Assembly: GCF_023061135.1 (NCBI RefSeq)
Contig: NZ_JAKGAN010000005.1
Location: 186,001 to 250,000, forward strand
DNA length: 64,000 bases
Reading direction: 5' to 3'
Origin: Chromohalobacter sarecensis
GTDB taxonomy: Bacteria; Pseudomonadota; Gammaproteobacteria; Pseudomonadales; Halomonadaceae
Shown: piece after piece, positions 43,178-52,544 of the stretch
Layout of the letters: the number at the start of each line of letters is the position of its first letter
Numbering within the stretch: position 1 is the stretch's first letter
Notes under the pieces: generated by a model
The model's input: the letters and a program-made list of their open reading frames with translations, nothing else
What the model was told of the DNA's origin: nothing
Database searches by the model: none
Position numbers and translations under genes: made by a program

Positions 43178-44478
43178 GTACCGAGTTGGTGGGTGCCTTG
43201 GGCATCTTGGCGCTTTTTGCGCTTCTGGTACTGCGAATTCCCGTAGCCTTTGCGATATTCGCCGTGGGGTTCGGTGGTATTACCGTGCTCGATAGCCTCA
43301 ATTCTGCCTTGAGCTTGTTGGCTAGCGAAACTTTTACCATCGCCTCGAACGCCGAGCTAATCGTCATCCCCTTGTTTATCTTGATGGGCAATATCGCCAC
43401 CGAGGCGGGCATGAGCCGTAAGCTGTATGACGCCGCCTATGCGCTCATTGGCTCGGTGCGTGGTGGCCTGGCGTCGGCCACGGTGGTGGGTTGCGCGGGA
43501 TTTGCCGCTTTGTGTGGTTCATCCGTCGCCTCGGCGTTGACCATGGGGCGTGTCTCGCTCAGCGAGATGGAACGCTATAACTATAGCCCCAAGCTTTCGA
43601 CGGGGTCGGTAGCCGCCGGGGGCACGCTGGGGATTCTCATTCCGCCTTCGACTGGCTTCGTGATCTACGCCATCCTGACGCAGCAATCCATCGGCCGTCT
43701 GTTTCTGGCGGGCGTGTTGCCCGGCATCATGCTGTGCTTATTGTTCGTCATCTTGATCATGGTATTGGCTACCATCAAACCGAGTCTCGCGCCCTCGGGG
43801 CCCAAGACGTCATGGCGGGAAAAACAGCAGGGATTATTGGGCGCGACGCCGATTCTGATCATCATCCTGTTGACCATCGGCGGCATCTATAGCGGGATCT
43901 TTTCTCCTGTCGAGGCGGCGGCCGTGGGCGCCGGATTGACGATCCTCTTCGGCGCGGGCATGCGCAAGCTGACGCTGGCTTCCTTCTGGCGGGCGGCACA
44001 AAGCTCGATCACCACCACGGCCACCGTGATGCTGATTCTGATTGCCGCGCATATGCTCAACCCTTTTCTGGCCTTGAGCCATATCCCGCAAGCGTTGGGC
44101 GATTTCCTGATGCACTTGGATATCGGGCCTTATGGGGTTCTGCTCTTGATACTGGCGTGCTACCTGGTGCTTGGGTGCTTCCTGGAAGGCTTCGCCATGC
44201 TGGTGTTGACTATGCCGATCTTCTTTCCCGTGATTACCCAGTTGGGCTTCGACCCGATCTGGTTCGGCGTGCTTGTGGTGCTGACGCTGGAAATGGGGCT
44301 CATCAGTCCGCCAGTGGGCGTGAACGTTTTCATCGTCAAATCCGTGGCACCCAATGTGCCGTTACGTGACATCTTCAAGGGTGTCATGCCGTTCTGGCTG
44401 GTGATGATTGCGGCCATTGGGTTGCTGATCGTCTTCCCCGAGATCGTGCTATTTCTCCCCGACACGATGATGAATTGA
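43174..44478 (+). CDS. TRAP transporter large permease, DctM family
   Basis: 434-residue DctM permease. Blocks: RIPVAFAIFAVGFGG, FAALCGSSVASALTMGRVSLSEMERYNY, STGSVAAGGTLGILIPPSTGF and EMGLISPPVGVNVFIVK. The start ATG at 43174 overlaps the dctQ stop (ATGA). A frame open for 84 codons further upstream is dctQ in another phase. It ends 82 bp before the convergent Rieske oxygenase gene with a hairpin between. Confidence 0.92.
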   Translation: MSTELVGALGILALFALLVLRIPVAFAIFAVGFGGITVLDSLNSALSLLASETFTIASNAELIVIPLFILMGNIATEAGMSRKLYDAAYALIGSVRGGLASATVVGCAGFAALCGSSVASALTMGRVSLSEMERYNYSPKLSTGSVAAGGTLGILIPPSTGFVIYAILTQQSIGRLFLAGVLPGIMLCLLFVILIMVLATIKPSLAPSGPKTSWREKQQGLLGATPILIIILLTIGGIYSGIFSPVEAAAVGAGLTILFGAGMRKLTLASFWRAAQSSITTTATVMLILIAAHMLNPFLALSHIPQALGDFLMHLDIGPYGVLLLILACYLVLGCFLEGFAMLVLTMPIFFPVITQLGFDPIWFGVLVVLTLEMGLISPPVGVNVFIVKSVAPNVPLRDIFKGVMPFWLVMIAAIGLLIVFPEIVLFLPDTMMN

Positions 44479-44492
44479 AGGCAAAAGATATA

Positions 44493-44521
44493 AAGGGCGG
44501 GATCATGATGGTCCCACCCTT
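44493..44521. terminator. Hairpin between convergent dctM and the Rieske oxygenase gene
   Basis: AAGGGCGGGA / TCCCACCCTT, a 10-position stem with one central mismatch and a 9-nt loop, flanked by A on the left and T on the right. Plausible bidirectional terminator; no long T-run. Confidence 0.55.
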
Positions 44522-44559
44522 ATCGTTGAAACGCTTATTTTACGCGTCGCCCTGATGTA

Positions 44560-45672
44560 TCAGCCGCGTTCCGTCATTGCCAGGCGATGCATGATCCGTC
44601 TGGCCATCAAGCCGGGCTTGTCGGGAGCGAAACTCAGCTCGAATTGTTGGGCTTCCTTGTCGCTGAGAACGACGTCCATGATCCATTCCAGTGCCTCGAC
44701 ATCTTCATAGTACGCTTGCGTGCTGGCGTCTCTCAGGAAGTCGTCGATATCTGTGTCGTCAATGCGATAGTCCCGGGAATTGAACCACCAGTAGTGGATG
44801 GAGTGATTGGACTCGGGCGTAAAGCAATGCGTGATGTAATAGCCATACACCGATGGTTTGCCGGCGTCGGGTTGGGGGTCGAAAATCTTGGCATGGGCGG
44901 TATGCACGGCGGGCGAAGCGAAGCGCGCCTCAGAGGTGCGGTCGACATTCTTGTGCATGATATCGGCCGGTTTACCGTAAATTCCCGGGGGTGGCGCGTT
45001 GTCCAGGCGGCGAGTGATCGCTACCTGATCACCCTCGGTGGAAGCTTCCATGCTGGCGCGTGCGTATTCAGGCGTCCCCACAGTGCCCGGATGCAAGAAG
45101 GGGAAGTGGGTCTGGTCGATGAGGTTTTCATGCATCGACACATAGTCAGCTTTGATATGAAAGTCGCCGGTGACGGTGCCCCACTCGGGCGAGGCCAACC
45201 AGGGCAGCTTGGGAATCAATGCCTCGTCGGCCAGGTTGGGGTCTCCCATCCAGATCCAGGTCAAGGGACCACGATCGGCGACGGGGTAGGTTTGAACACA
45301 GGCATTGGCAGGTACATGAGAGATCGCGGGCAGGTGCGCACATAGCCCGTCGGGTTCGAACTCCATGCCGTGATAACCACACACCAACCTGTCGTCCTCT
45401 ATGCGGCCTTTCACCAAGGGAAAGGCACGGTGCGGACAGCGGTTATGCATGGCGACTGGTTGGCCACCTTGGGTGCGGTACATGACTACGTCCGTGTCGA
45501 GCAGGCGGCGTGAGATAGGCGTGCGGCACACTTCATCGCGCCGCGCGCACACATACCAAGAGTTGCGGATCAGCGGGGTGACGTGGTTGGCGAACTGGCC
45601 ACTTTCTTCCATGGGCATGGCGTCGAAAATGGCTTCATCGTTGAGCGGTGTCGCTTGGCTAGCATGGGTCAT
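44560..45672 (-). CDS. Rieske non-heme iron oxygenase, VanA/O-demethylase-like
   Basis: 370-residue oxygenase subunit. Rieske [2Fe-2S] ligands are C79, H81, C98 and H101 (CPHRAF...CGYHG). The mononuclear iron site is ENLIDQTHFPFLHPG, with its two His and a later Asp. AAGGAG precedes the ATG. It forms a two-component system with the reductase gene 29 bp upstream. The family covers O-demethylases of vanillate, syringate or 3-O-methylgallate and also other mono-oxygenases. Because a true VanAB pair exists at 53.7-55.9 kb, this pair likely serves another substrate; proximity to gallate genes suggests syringate or methylgallate (inference). Confidence 0.85.
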   Translation of the reverse strand: MTHASQATPLNDEAIFDAMPMEESGQFANHVTPLIRNSWYVCARRDEVCRTPISRRLLDTDVVMYRTQGGQPVAMHNRCPHRAFPLVKGRIEDDRLVCGYHGMEFEPDGLCAHLPAISHVPANACVQTYPVADRGPLTWIWMGDPNLADEALIPKLPWLASPEWGTVTGDFHIKADYVSMHENLIDQTHFPFLHPGTVGTPEYARASMEASTEGDQVAITRRLDNAPPPGIYGKPADIMHKNVDRTSEARFASPAVHTAHAKIFDPQPDAGKPSVYGYYITHCFTPESNHSIHYWWFNSRDYRIDDTDIDDFLRDASTQAYYEDVEALEWIMDVVLSDKEAQQFELSFAPDKPGLMARRIMHRLAMTERG

Positions 45673-45701
45673 GACAGTTAGCTCCTTTATCTTTTTATCT
45701 T

Positions 45702-46676
45702 TCAGATATCGAGTTCAATCGATCCCGAACGTGGGCGAGAGCAGCACAAGGCGATTTGCCGGTTACTACGTTTCTGGTCGGGAGTGAGAAAACGGTCGCG
45801 ATGCTCGATGTCCGTGTCGACGTTTCTGACCGGGGTGATGCATAGGCCACACTCTCCGCGGCGGCAGTCCGAAAAGGTCTCGGCACCGGCCGCTTCGAGT
45901 GCTTCTAGCAAGGTATGGCCGGGTGAGACGGGAATCTGCGTACCGCTTCGGGTTTGCACCGTGACGGCACGGTCCTCGGCCTTGTGGGCGGCATTGAATA
46001 TCTCGTGACGCACGCGTTCCGGCGCCCATCCCAAGCGTTGCGCTGCTTGGCGGGTGCCCTCGATCAATGCCGGCGGGCCGCATACATACGCGGTGGTATC
46101 GGTGGGCTGTTGAGCGAGCAATGCGTCGAGATCGGGTCTACCGCCAAGCGCCGTGGCGTCATGCACGGTGACAGCGTCGCCACCCAGCGCTTCGACTTCC
46201 TCGACATAGGCCATGGCGTCACGACGGCGCCCGACATAGAGCATGTAGACATCGCGCTGACGCATCATGCAGGAGCGCAGCATGGGAAGAATCGCGGTAA
46301 TGCCGATACCGCCTGCGATAAGCAAGACAGGGCCATCATCGGAAGTCAGGCGAAAGGGGCTGAGCGCGGGAGAGATCAATACGTTAGTGCCAGCGCTGAA
46401 GTGTCGATGAATGTAATCGGACCCCCGGCGGCGGTTTTCTCGTTGAACCGCGATGCGCCAGAAAGCTTCATGATCATCGACCGGGCTGAGTGGACCAATG
46501 AGCGAATAATGGCGCAGGAATCGACCGTCTTGCCCTCCGAAACGTATCTCGACATGCGCACCGGCTCGGGACGCCGGCAAGGGTGAGCCGTCGGCCAAAC
46601 CGAGAGTGATTTCACTTATATGTTCGGTCAGTTCTCGCCGCTCGAGCACCACCGCAGTTTTATATTTGCCAGGCAT
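45702..46676 (-). CDS. VanB-like oxygenase reductase (FMN, NAD, plant-type ferredoxin)
   Basis: 324-residue phthalate-dioxygenase-reductase-type protein. The order is flavin domain (HYSLIGPLSP at about 55), NAD domain (LLIAGGIGITAILPMLRS at about 110) and C-terminal [2Fe-2S] domain (DCRRGECGLCITPV with a later Cys in CCSRPRSGSIELDI). It supplies electrons to the Rieske oxygenase at 44560. The ATG at 46676 has AGGAG before it. It is divergent from a tandem-HTH LysR gene 139 bp away, its probable regulator. Confidence 0.88.
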   Translation of the reverse strand: MPGKYKTAVVLERRELTEHISEITLGLADGSPLPASRAGAHVEIRFGGQDGRFLRHYSLIGPLSPVDDHEAFWRIAVQRENRRRGSDYIHRHFSAGTNVLISPALSPFRLTSDDGPVLLIAGGIGITAILPMLRSCMMRQRDVYMLYVGRRRDAMAYVEEVEALGGDAVTVHDATALGGRPDLDALLAQQPTDTTAYVCGPPALIEGTRQAAQRLGWAPERVRHEIFNAAHKAEDRAVTVQTRSGTQIPVSPGHTLLEALEAAGAETFSDCRRGECGLCITPVRNVDTDIEHRDRFLTPDQKRSNRQIALCCSRPRSGSIELDI

Positions 46677-46815
46677 GTTGTCTCCTCTCTCGGTTGCCAA
46701 GATAGTCAGGTCTTACTGACGTTAGGTGAAAGCGTCATGGCCGTCTCATGCGAAGATGAAATAGCGCTTTGCGTTTTTGATATAGTGAAAATCCAGGCCA
46801 CCAGGAGGCGCGAGA

Positions 46816-48048
46816 ATGTCGCACGATGATGTGTCACCCCGTCTTTCCATCCGTGAGGTGCGTGCCATCCTGGCGGTCGCCGAACAGCGGGGGCTTTCCC
46901 GGGCTGCCCAGGCGCTCAATATCAGTCAAAGCAGTCTTTCGCGAACCATTCATCGTGCCGAATCAACGTTGTCCATAAGTTTGTTTCAGCGGGGGTGGAG
47001 TGGTGCGGAACCGACACCCGAGGGCGAGGTCGTGCGTCAACATTGTGCTCGCCTAGTGGCGGAGATGGGACGTGAACGTGAGGTATTGCTTGGCGCAGGG
47101 CTGACCGCATTGCCACTGCCTTTCGATGTGACGTGGTTGGATCTAGATTGCGTATCGGCTGTTGTACAGACGGGAAAGGCTACCGCGGCGGCCGGGGTGC
47201 TCAGTACCTCTCAGTCGCATGTCAGTCGTACGTTGGGCGCCTTGTCTGTGAGGCTTGGGGTTTCGCTGTTTCAACGTACGGGCGGCGGCCTGAGGGCTGA
47301 ACCCGTGGCGGAAAGATTGTCGGCGTTGCGCGACCGGCTGCGTGCCCTGATGCTACCGCTCAATGAGCGACTCGATCGCCTGGCCGGGGAAGTGACCGGA
47401 CGCGTGGCGGTAGGGATGACGCCGTTCTGTGAGCAGGAGAGGATCACTCAAGTCTTCGGCGAATTACTGGTGGCGTATCCCCAATTGCATTTGTCCGCGT
47501 TGACCGGTAGCTATGTGATGCTCACGGATGCGCTTCGTCGTGGAGAAATCGATCTAGTCGTCGGCTTGTTACGGGAAGTTGATGAGGACGGTGAACTGGT
47601 CGAAGTACCGCTTTCCGAAGAAGCAATCACGGTACTGGCGCGCTCGGATCATGCCTGCGCCCAACACCCCGTATCGATGGAAGACTTGGCACTTCAGACG
47701 TGGATCGTGGCACCGACGGGGACGCCGATACGTGCTTATTTCGAGTCTCTTTTTCAGGGTATGGGGCAAGTGCCTCCCGTTCAGCCATGTGAAATAGTGA
47801 CGTTTCATTTGGCCGAAAGCATGGTTCGCGAAAGTCAGAGCTTGGCGCTATTGCTCTACTCCCCGCGTAAAGTCAGGGCGCTGCCGGAGGGGCTGGTTCG
47901 TGTGCCGGTGACGTTGCCGGACAACCGCCGCCGCATTGGCGTGACCTATCGGCGAGGCGGAGGGCTGAGCTTTGCTCAGCAGCAGTTCGTCGACGGTTTG
48001 GCACGGCGGTTCGCGGCTGATAGCGCCGAGGGAGACGACGCGAGCTAG
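46816..48048 (+). CDS. LysR-family regulator with two HTH domains
   Basis: 410-residue LysR-type protein with duplicated DNA-binding units: core ISQSSLSRTIHRAESTLS from residue 36 and TSQSHVSRTLGALSVRLG from residue 131, 95 residues apart. The effector domain starts at about 195 (VTGRVAVGMTPFCEQERIT). AGGAGG 7 nt before the ATG. It is divergent from the VanAB-like oxygenase genes. It has the same architecture as the protein at 40234, though the sequences differ much, so the two are old paralogues of one unusual subfamily. Confidence 0.86.
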   Translation: MSHDDVSPRLSIREVRAILAVAEQRGLSRAAQALNISQSSLSRTIHRAESTLSISLFQRGWSGAEPTPEGEVVRQHCARLVAEMGREREVLLGAGLTALPLPFDVTWLDLDCVSAVVQTGKATAAAGVLSTSQSHVSRTLGALSVRLGVSLFQRTGGGLRAEPVAERLSALRDRLRALMLPLNERLDRLAGEVTGRVAVGMTPFCEQERITQVFGELLVAYPQLHLSALTGSYVMLTDALRRGEIDLVVGLLREVDEDGELVEVPLSEEAITVLARSDHACAQHPVSMEDLALQTWIVAPTGTPIRAYFESLFQGMGQVPPVQPCEIVTFHLAESMVRESQSLALLLYSPRKVRALPEGLVRVPVTLPDNRRRIGVTYRRGGGLSFAQQQFVDGLARRFAADSAEGDDAS

Positions 48049-48097
48049 AGGCATGACAGGGAAGCCGAAGGCATTCCCTGTCACCTGATTGCTACCC

Positions 48098-49702
48098 TCA
48101 GGCGCCGACCGCCAATTTCAATATGCCGGTTGCATCGAAGTCATCGGAGAGTGTGTCGCCGGCCCAGGCAACGAACTGATCGGGGCGCACAAGAATGAGC
48201 GTTGCAGCGTAGTCGGCCGTTTCGTCTCCTGTTCCTGGTGCGGCGCTTTCAATGACCGTCAATGGGATATTCAACCGGGCCGCTTCATTGGCAAAACGCG
48301 CGGCAGCGTTCGATTGCCCGAGTGCGATGAGCGAGAACCCCGTGCCGAGACGATCATGAGTCGTCCCTCCCTCGGGCAAGGCGCGTGGTGCGAGGTGGTA
48401 GCCTGCTCGGGCGGTAAAGCTATGCGCTCCTTTCGCATTGGCGGTACCGTCCCGGAGGCCGGCCACGACGCGAGAGCCGCGGTAGTTGGGTTGGAAATCG
48501 CCGACCTCGTTGACGGCACCGTGGGCGCGGGCGGACCAGACGGCCTCGAATTCGGCCCGATTCGTGGCCGGATCGTAGGTTGCCAAGAAATCACGGTCGG
48601 TCTCGATGGACTTCTCGATGAAGTCCTTGGCGGTCGACCAGAAGACCGGCCGGCGTTCGGCATCGTAGGAGGTCAGCAACTCGGGGCCACCCCAGCCTTT
48701 GAGGCGCGCGCTGAGTTTCCAGCCAAGGTTGCGAGCATCCTCGAAGCCTGTATTGATGCCGTAACCGCCATAAGGCGGGTGGTTATGCGCGGCGTCCCCC
48801 GCAATGAAGGTGCGTCCGCTGCCGTAACTGTCGGCGATGGCGACACGACAATCCCAGAACCCGCGATGGCGGATATCCATGTCGATGGACTGGCCGACAG
48901 CGCGCTCGATGTACTCTTGAAAATCGAAGGCCTCCGGATCGGCGCCTGCTGGCACGGGTGCGTGAAAGAAAAATTCTCCTTCCAAATCGACGCGCCCGAA
49001 GAACATCCAATAGCCCTGGAGATCTGGATGCAAGACATTGAAAAAGCTTTTGCCGGGATGCTTGTCCAGCAGGGCACGGTGCAGCGTATTGGATTGGAAG
49101 ACCAGCAGGACCATCAAGCGATCATGATCGAAAACGGTTTGCGTCAGGCCGGCGGCTTCGCGCACTGCCGAACGGCTACCATCCGCCCCGACAGCATAGG
49201 CGGCGCGGAATACGCTGTCTGTGCCGGAAGCGCGGTCGCGAACCGTGACGTTAACGCCTTCGTCTTCCTCGCGCACATCACGCACCTCCTTCCCGCTCAG
49301 CAGCGTCACGCTGTCCAGAGACGTTGCCCGTGCACGCAGGACGTCCTCGGTGGCGTACTGCGGAAGGCGCTCGTTATCGGCGCTGTAATAGGAGTGGACG
49401 AGTTCGCGTTTCATCCAGTCGTAGTGGTAATCGCCTAATAGCGTGCCATAACTGGTCAAGCCGCCAATACCGAAGTTAGCCGGTACGGTGCGGGCCGCGC
49501 GCAGTTCTGATTCGGCGCCCCAGGCGCGGAAATGTTCCATCGTGCGTTGCGTCAGGTTCTGCCCTTTGGGAACGCGTTGTGGCGTAGGGTGTTTTTCGAT
49601 TACCAGAACGGTGATGCCGCGCTGACCCAACTCTATCGCCAGCCCCATGCCGACGGGTCCACCGCCTGAAATGATGACATCCGCATCTTGTTTGTTTTTC
49701 AT
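48098..49702 (-). CDS. FAD-dependent aromatic monooxygenase (PheA/TfdB/MhpA-like)
   Basis: 534-residue flavoprotein hydroxylase. The dinucleotide motif GGGPVGMGLAIELGQRG is at about 12-28, the second FAD motif is GRTFIAGDAAHNHPPYGGYGIN at about 293-314 (split by its turn), and a C-terminal thioredoxin-like domain ends in LVRPDQFVAWAGD. It resembles phenol and substituted-phenol hydroxylases. The start at 49702 overlaps the iclR stop by 4 bp; 54 extra residues upstream are the iclR gene in another phase. The substrate is probably what the TAXI-type TRAP transporter of the same operon imports; identity unknown. Confidence 0.87.
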   Translation of the reverse strand: MKNKQDADVIISGGGPVGMGLAIELGQRGITVLVIEKHPTPQRVPKGQNLTQRTMEHFRAWGAESELRAARTVPANFGIGGLTSYGTLLGDYHYDWMKRELVHSYYSADNERLPQYATEDVLRARATSLDSVTLLSGKEVRDVREEDEGVNVTVRDRASGTDSVFRAAYAVGADGSRSAVREAAGLTQTVFDHDRLMVLLVFQSNTLHRALLDKHPGKSFFNVLHPDLQGYWMFFGRVDLEGEFFFHAPVPAGADPEAFDFQEYIERAVGQSIDMDIRHRGFWDCRVAIADSYGSGRTFIAGDAAHNHPPYGGYGINTGFEDARNLGWKLSARLKGWGGPELLTSYDAERRPVFWSTAKDFIEKSIETDRDFLATYDPATNRAEFEAVWSARAHGAVNEVGDFQPNYRGSRVVAGLRDGTANAKGAHSFTARAGYHLAPRALPEGGTTHDRLGTGFSLIALGQSNAAARFANEAARLNIPLTVIESAAPGTGDETADYAATLILVRPDQFVAWAGDTLSDDFDATGILKLAVGA

Positions 49703-50520
49703 TGGTTCTGAGCTTCCTCTTGAATTGGGAGATTTGATGGGGCCTCGCCGGTGCGGCGGGCTTGTCGCAGCGATACGGTGATGCTGTTGGCGGCGGCCGG
49801 GACTGCCTGCGTGGTAAGGGCCTGTAATTCGCGTGGGCAGTCTTCCTGACGCATGGTCATGCACAGCGCGCCGGTGGGTTCTGCGGCTTCGTCGAAAATC
49901 GGCGAGGCGACACCGACGACACCGGGAGTGACCTCACCGAACGCGATGGCGTAGCCGTTCCGACGAACCATGCGCAGCGCTGAGACTTGCTCGGAGATAT
50001 AGGCTTTACGGGCTTCCTCGGGGCTTTCAGGCGCGAAGGATTCGATGATCTTGCGCGCCTTGCGGGATTGCAGGTGGGCGAGGATTGTGCGTGCAATGGC
50101 ACCCCGGTTCATGGGCATGACGCGGCCGCGTGGGTAGCTGCTGAGCGGGGCCTCAAGCGACGTTTCCGAGTGCATGCAGAGAAGCCGATTGCGGTACCAA
50201 CGCACGAGAAAGGCGGTACAGGCGAACTGCTCGGTTAGCCCCTCGACGACGGGCCGCCCGATACCGACAAGGCGGTCGGACAACCGAAGGAGATGATCCA
50301 TCTCGACGATCTTGGGGCCGAGCGTATAGATGCCATGCCCATTGGAGGCGAGCATGCCTGAATCGGTGAGGACCTTGAGATAGCGGTAGAGCGTCGGACG
50401 TGGATAACCGAGCACGGTCATCATGTCGTCCGACGACCATTCCGGACGTGTTTCGGTGAAAATGTCGAGGATCGACATCAGCCGTATGAGGCTTGAAGAG
50501 GCGCTTCCTTCGGTCACCAA
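49699..50520 (-). CDS. IclR-family regulator
   Basis: 273-residue IclR protein. The winged helix lies at about 10-70 (SSDDMMTVLGYPRPTLYRYLKVL) and the effector domain from about 85 to 255 (MPMNRGAIARTILAHL, EVTPGVVGVASPIFDE). It sits inside the operon between permease and monooxygenase, with its start touching the permease stop and its stop overlapping the monooxygenase start, so it is probably a self-controlled local regulator of this unit rather than of the pca genes. Confidence 0.87.
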   Translation of the reverse strand: MVTEGSASSSLIRLMSILDIFTETRPEWSSDDMMTVLGYPRPTLYRYLKVLTDSGMLASNGHGIYTLGPKIVEMDHLLRLSDRLVGIGRPVVEGLTEQFACTAFLVRWYRNRLLCMHSETSLEAPLSSYPRGRVMPMNRGAIARTILAHLQSRKARKIIESFAPESPEEARKAYISEQVSALRMVRRNGYAIAFGEVTPGVVGVASPIFDEAAEPTGALCMTMRQEDCPRELQALTTQAVPAAANSITVSLRQARRTGEAPSNLPIQEEAQNQ

Positions 50521-52443
50521 TCAACTCCTTCCAGATAGACTCGGGGTTAGCCGAGTGCGAAATATGAGAACCACGCCTGCGAAGATGGCGAGCAGGTTGA
50601 CCAGATAGCCACCCCAGCCCAGCGAAACCGGTAAGATGCCCGCCAACGCAATCATGCCCAGAAGCACTCGTTCCACGATGCCGAGGTGCCGGGTGAGATA
50701 ACCGTAAATGGCGCCGGTCGCGAACCAGACTCCCACCAGGGCCCCGACGAGTTGCCATATGATGTCGATAGGATCGGCCTGCATGACCAGCCCCGGCTCA
50801 AACACCATGACGAAGGGGATTAGGTAGGCCACCCAGCCCATGCGAAACGCTTGCCAACCGGTTTTCATCACTTCGGCACCGGCCATGGTCGCAGCGGTAA
50901 AGCTCGCCAAAGCGACGGGGGGCGTGATCATCGACAGCATGCCGAAGTAGAGCAGGAACATGTGCGCCGCGATGGGTTCAATCCCGGCACGCACGAGTGC
51001 GGGGCCTATCAGGCTGGCCAGAAGCACGTAGACCCCGACGGTGGGCATGCCCATGCCCAGCACGACACTGACAAGTGCCGAGATAAGCAGCAACAACATC
51101 AGGCTACCTTCCGCCATCGCCACCAGGTTCAGCGTCAGGGAGAACGCCAGGCCCGAGATGTTCAGGACGCCAATGACCATCCCGGCGGCAGAAGCGATGA
51201 TAACGATCTCGATCATGCCCTTGCCCGCGTCGGGAAAGGCGCGCAGCAGGTCGCCCAGGCGGCTGCGTTTACCACGATAGGGCAGGAACAGCGCTAAAAC
51301 GGCCAATGCCAGAGCGGCCGCGAGCGCGGCAAGTTCCGGGCGCCAGTTCAGGCCGAAGAGACCGAAGATGAGGATGACGAAGGGGGCGACGAACTGCCAA
51401 CCGTCCGCTAAGACGTGCCGCAGCGGGCGAATTTCCACGTCGTCGGGCAATGACATGCCGTTCGATGCGGCGTGGGCATCGATGTAGAAGAAGATCGCCA
51501 GGTAATAGAGTAGTGAAGGGATTACCGCAGCCAAGATCACGGTGGCGAAAGAGATCTGGAGAAACTCGGCCATCAAGAAGGCAGCTGCCCCCATGATCGG
51601 CGGTGCAAGCTGCCCGCCGGTAGACGACAGGGCTTCGATGGCGGCGGCCATGTGGGGTTGGTATCCTGCTCGGCGCATTAGCGGCAGGGTGACGCCGCCC
51701 GACGCCGCCACATTGGCGACGGCGCTGCCCGAGACGCTGCCGAACAGAAAAGATGAAACCACTGCAATCTTTGCGGCTCCACCTCTGGAACGCCCTACCA
51801 ACGCCAGAGCCAAGTCGTTGAAGAACGCGCTACCGCCGGAACTGACGAGAAGCTGGCCGAGGAAGATGAACGAAAACACCATGCTGGCCGTCACCATCAG
51901 TGGTAAGCCGATCAGACCGTTGGTATCCATGACCACATAGATCGCAAGCCGGTCCCATAGGATTTGTCGCGTCATCCCGAAGGGGAGCAGGTAACCGACG
52001 AGGCCATAGGCTAAGAACAGAACAACGATGATGGTCAGTCCTGGTCCGGTCAGCCGGCGCACGGCCTCGATCGTCAGCAAGCCGATGACGAGGCTGACGA
52101 TCAGACCGTCCACGGGCCGATAGACTAATTCATTGACGATCGTGGGATAGCTCAGGGCGATATAGCCCGCGGCACAAAAGCCTGCCAGTGCCAGGAGCGG
52201 ATCGAGGAAACGAAGCAGCCCGGTGAAGCGGGGAGCCACGAGGAAGGTCATGCCGAGCGCGAAGGCGAGGATCGCGGCCAGATACTGTTCGGTATAAAGG
52301 CTGAGCCCCAGTAACTGTGGGACATCGAGCGCTTGAAGAATGGCACAGAGGGTCATGATCGTGGCCAGCGTCATCGTCAGCAGGCCATAGGAAGTAGGTT
52401 GCCGCGGAGTGCCTGGAGACGAGGTAGTCATGGCTGTATCCAT
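50521..52443 (-). CDS. TRAP transporter fused permease (4TM/12TM), TAXI type
   Basis: About 640 residues with some 17 hydrophobic segments. The small and large TRAP permeases are fused in one chain; the DctM-like part begins at about residue 165 and includes SFLFGSVSGSAVANVAASGGVTLPLM, STGGQLAPPIMGAAAFLMAEF and a C-terminal MLSMITPPVALASFTAA (each within a helix pair). Such fusions pair with TAXI binding proteins. The start is uncertain: GTG 52485, ATG 52443 and ATG 52431 are possible, none with a strong ribosome site; I take 52443. The gene follows the TAXI binding protein by about 100 bp. Confidence 0.85.
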   Translation of the reverse strand: MDTAMTTSSPGTPRQPTSYGLLTMTLATIMTLCAILQALDVPQLLGLSLYTEQYLAAILAFALGMTFLVAPRFTGLLRFLDPLLALAGFCAAGYIALSYPTIVNELVYRPVDGLIVSLVIGLLTIEAVRRLTGPGLTIIVVLFLAYGLVGYLLPFGMTRQILWDRLAIYVVMDTNGLIGLPLMVTASMVFSFIFLGQLLVSSGGSAFFNDLALALVGRSRGGAAKIAVVSSFLFGSVSGSAVANVAASGGVTLPLMRRAGYQPHMAAAIEALSSTGGQLAPPIMGAAAFLMAEFLQISFATVILAAVIPSLLYYLAIFFYIDAHAASNGMSLPDDVEIRPLRHVLADGWQFVAPFVILIFGLFGLNWRPELAALAAALALAVLALFLPYRGKRSRLGDLLRAFPDAGKGMIEIVIIASAAGMVIGVLNISGLAFSLTLNLVAMAEGSLMLLLLISALVSVVLGMGMPTVGVYVLLASLIGPALVRAGIEPIAAHMFLLYFGMLSMITPPVALASFTAATMAGAEVMKTGWQAFRMGWVAYLIPFVMVFEPGLVMQADPIDIIWQLVGALVGVWFATGAIYGYLTRHLGIVERVLLGMIALAGILPVSLGWGGYLVNLLAIFAGVVLIFRTRLTPSLSGRS

Positions 52444-52544
52444 CAATCGGAAATTGGCGAGGTTAAGATCGCGCGGTGTGGGCACGGAAATGGTTAAAAT
52501 CTCCCACGGACACGCCAGTTGCCATGCCCGTGGGTATGCGCGTC

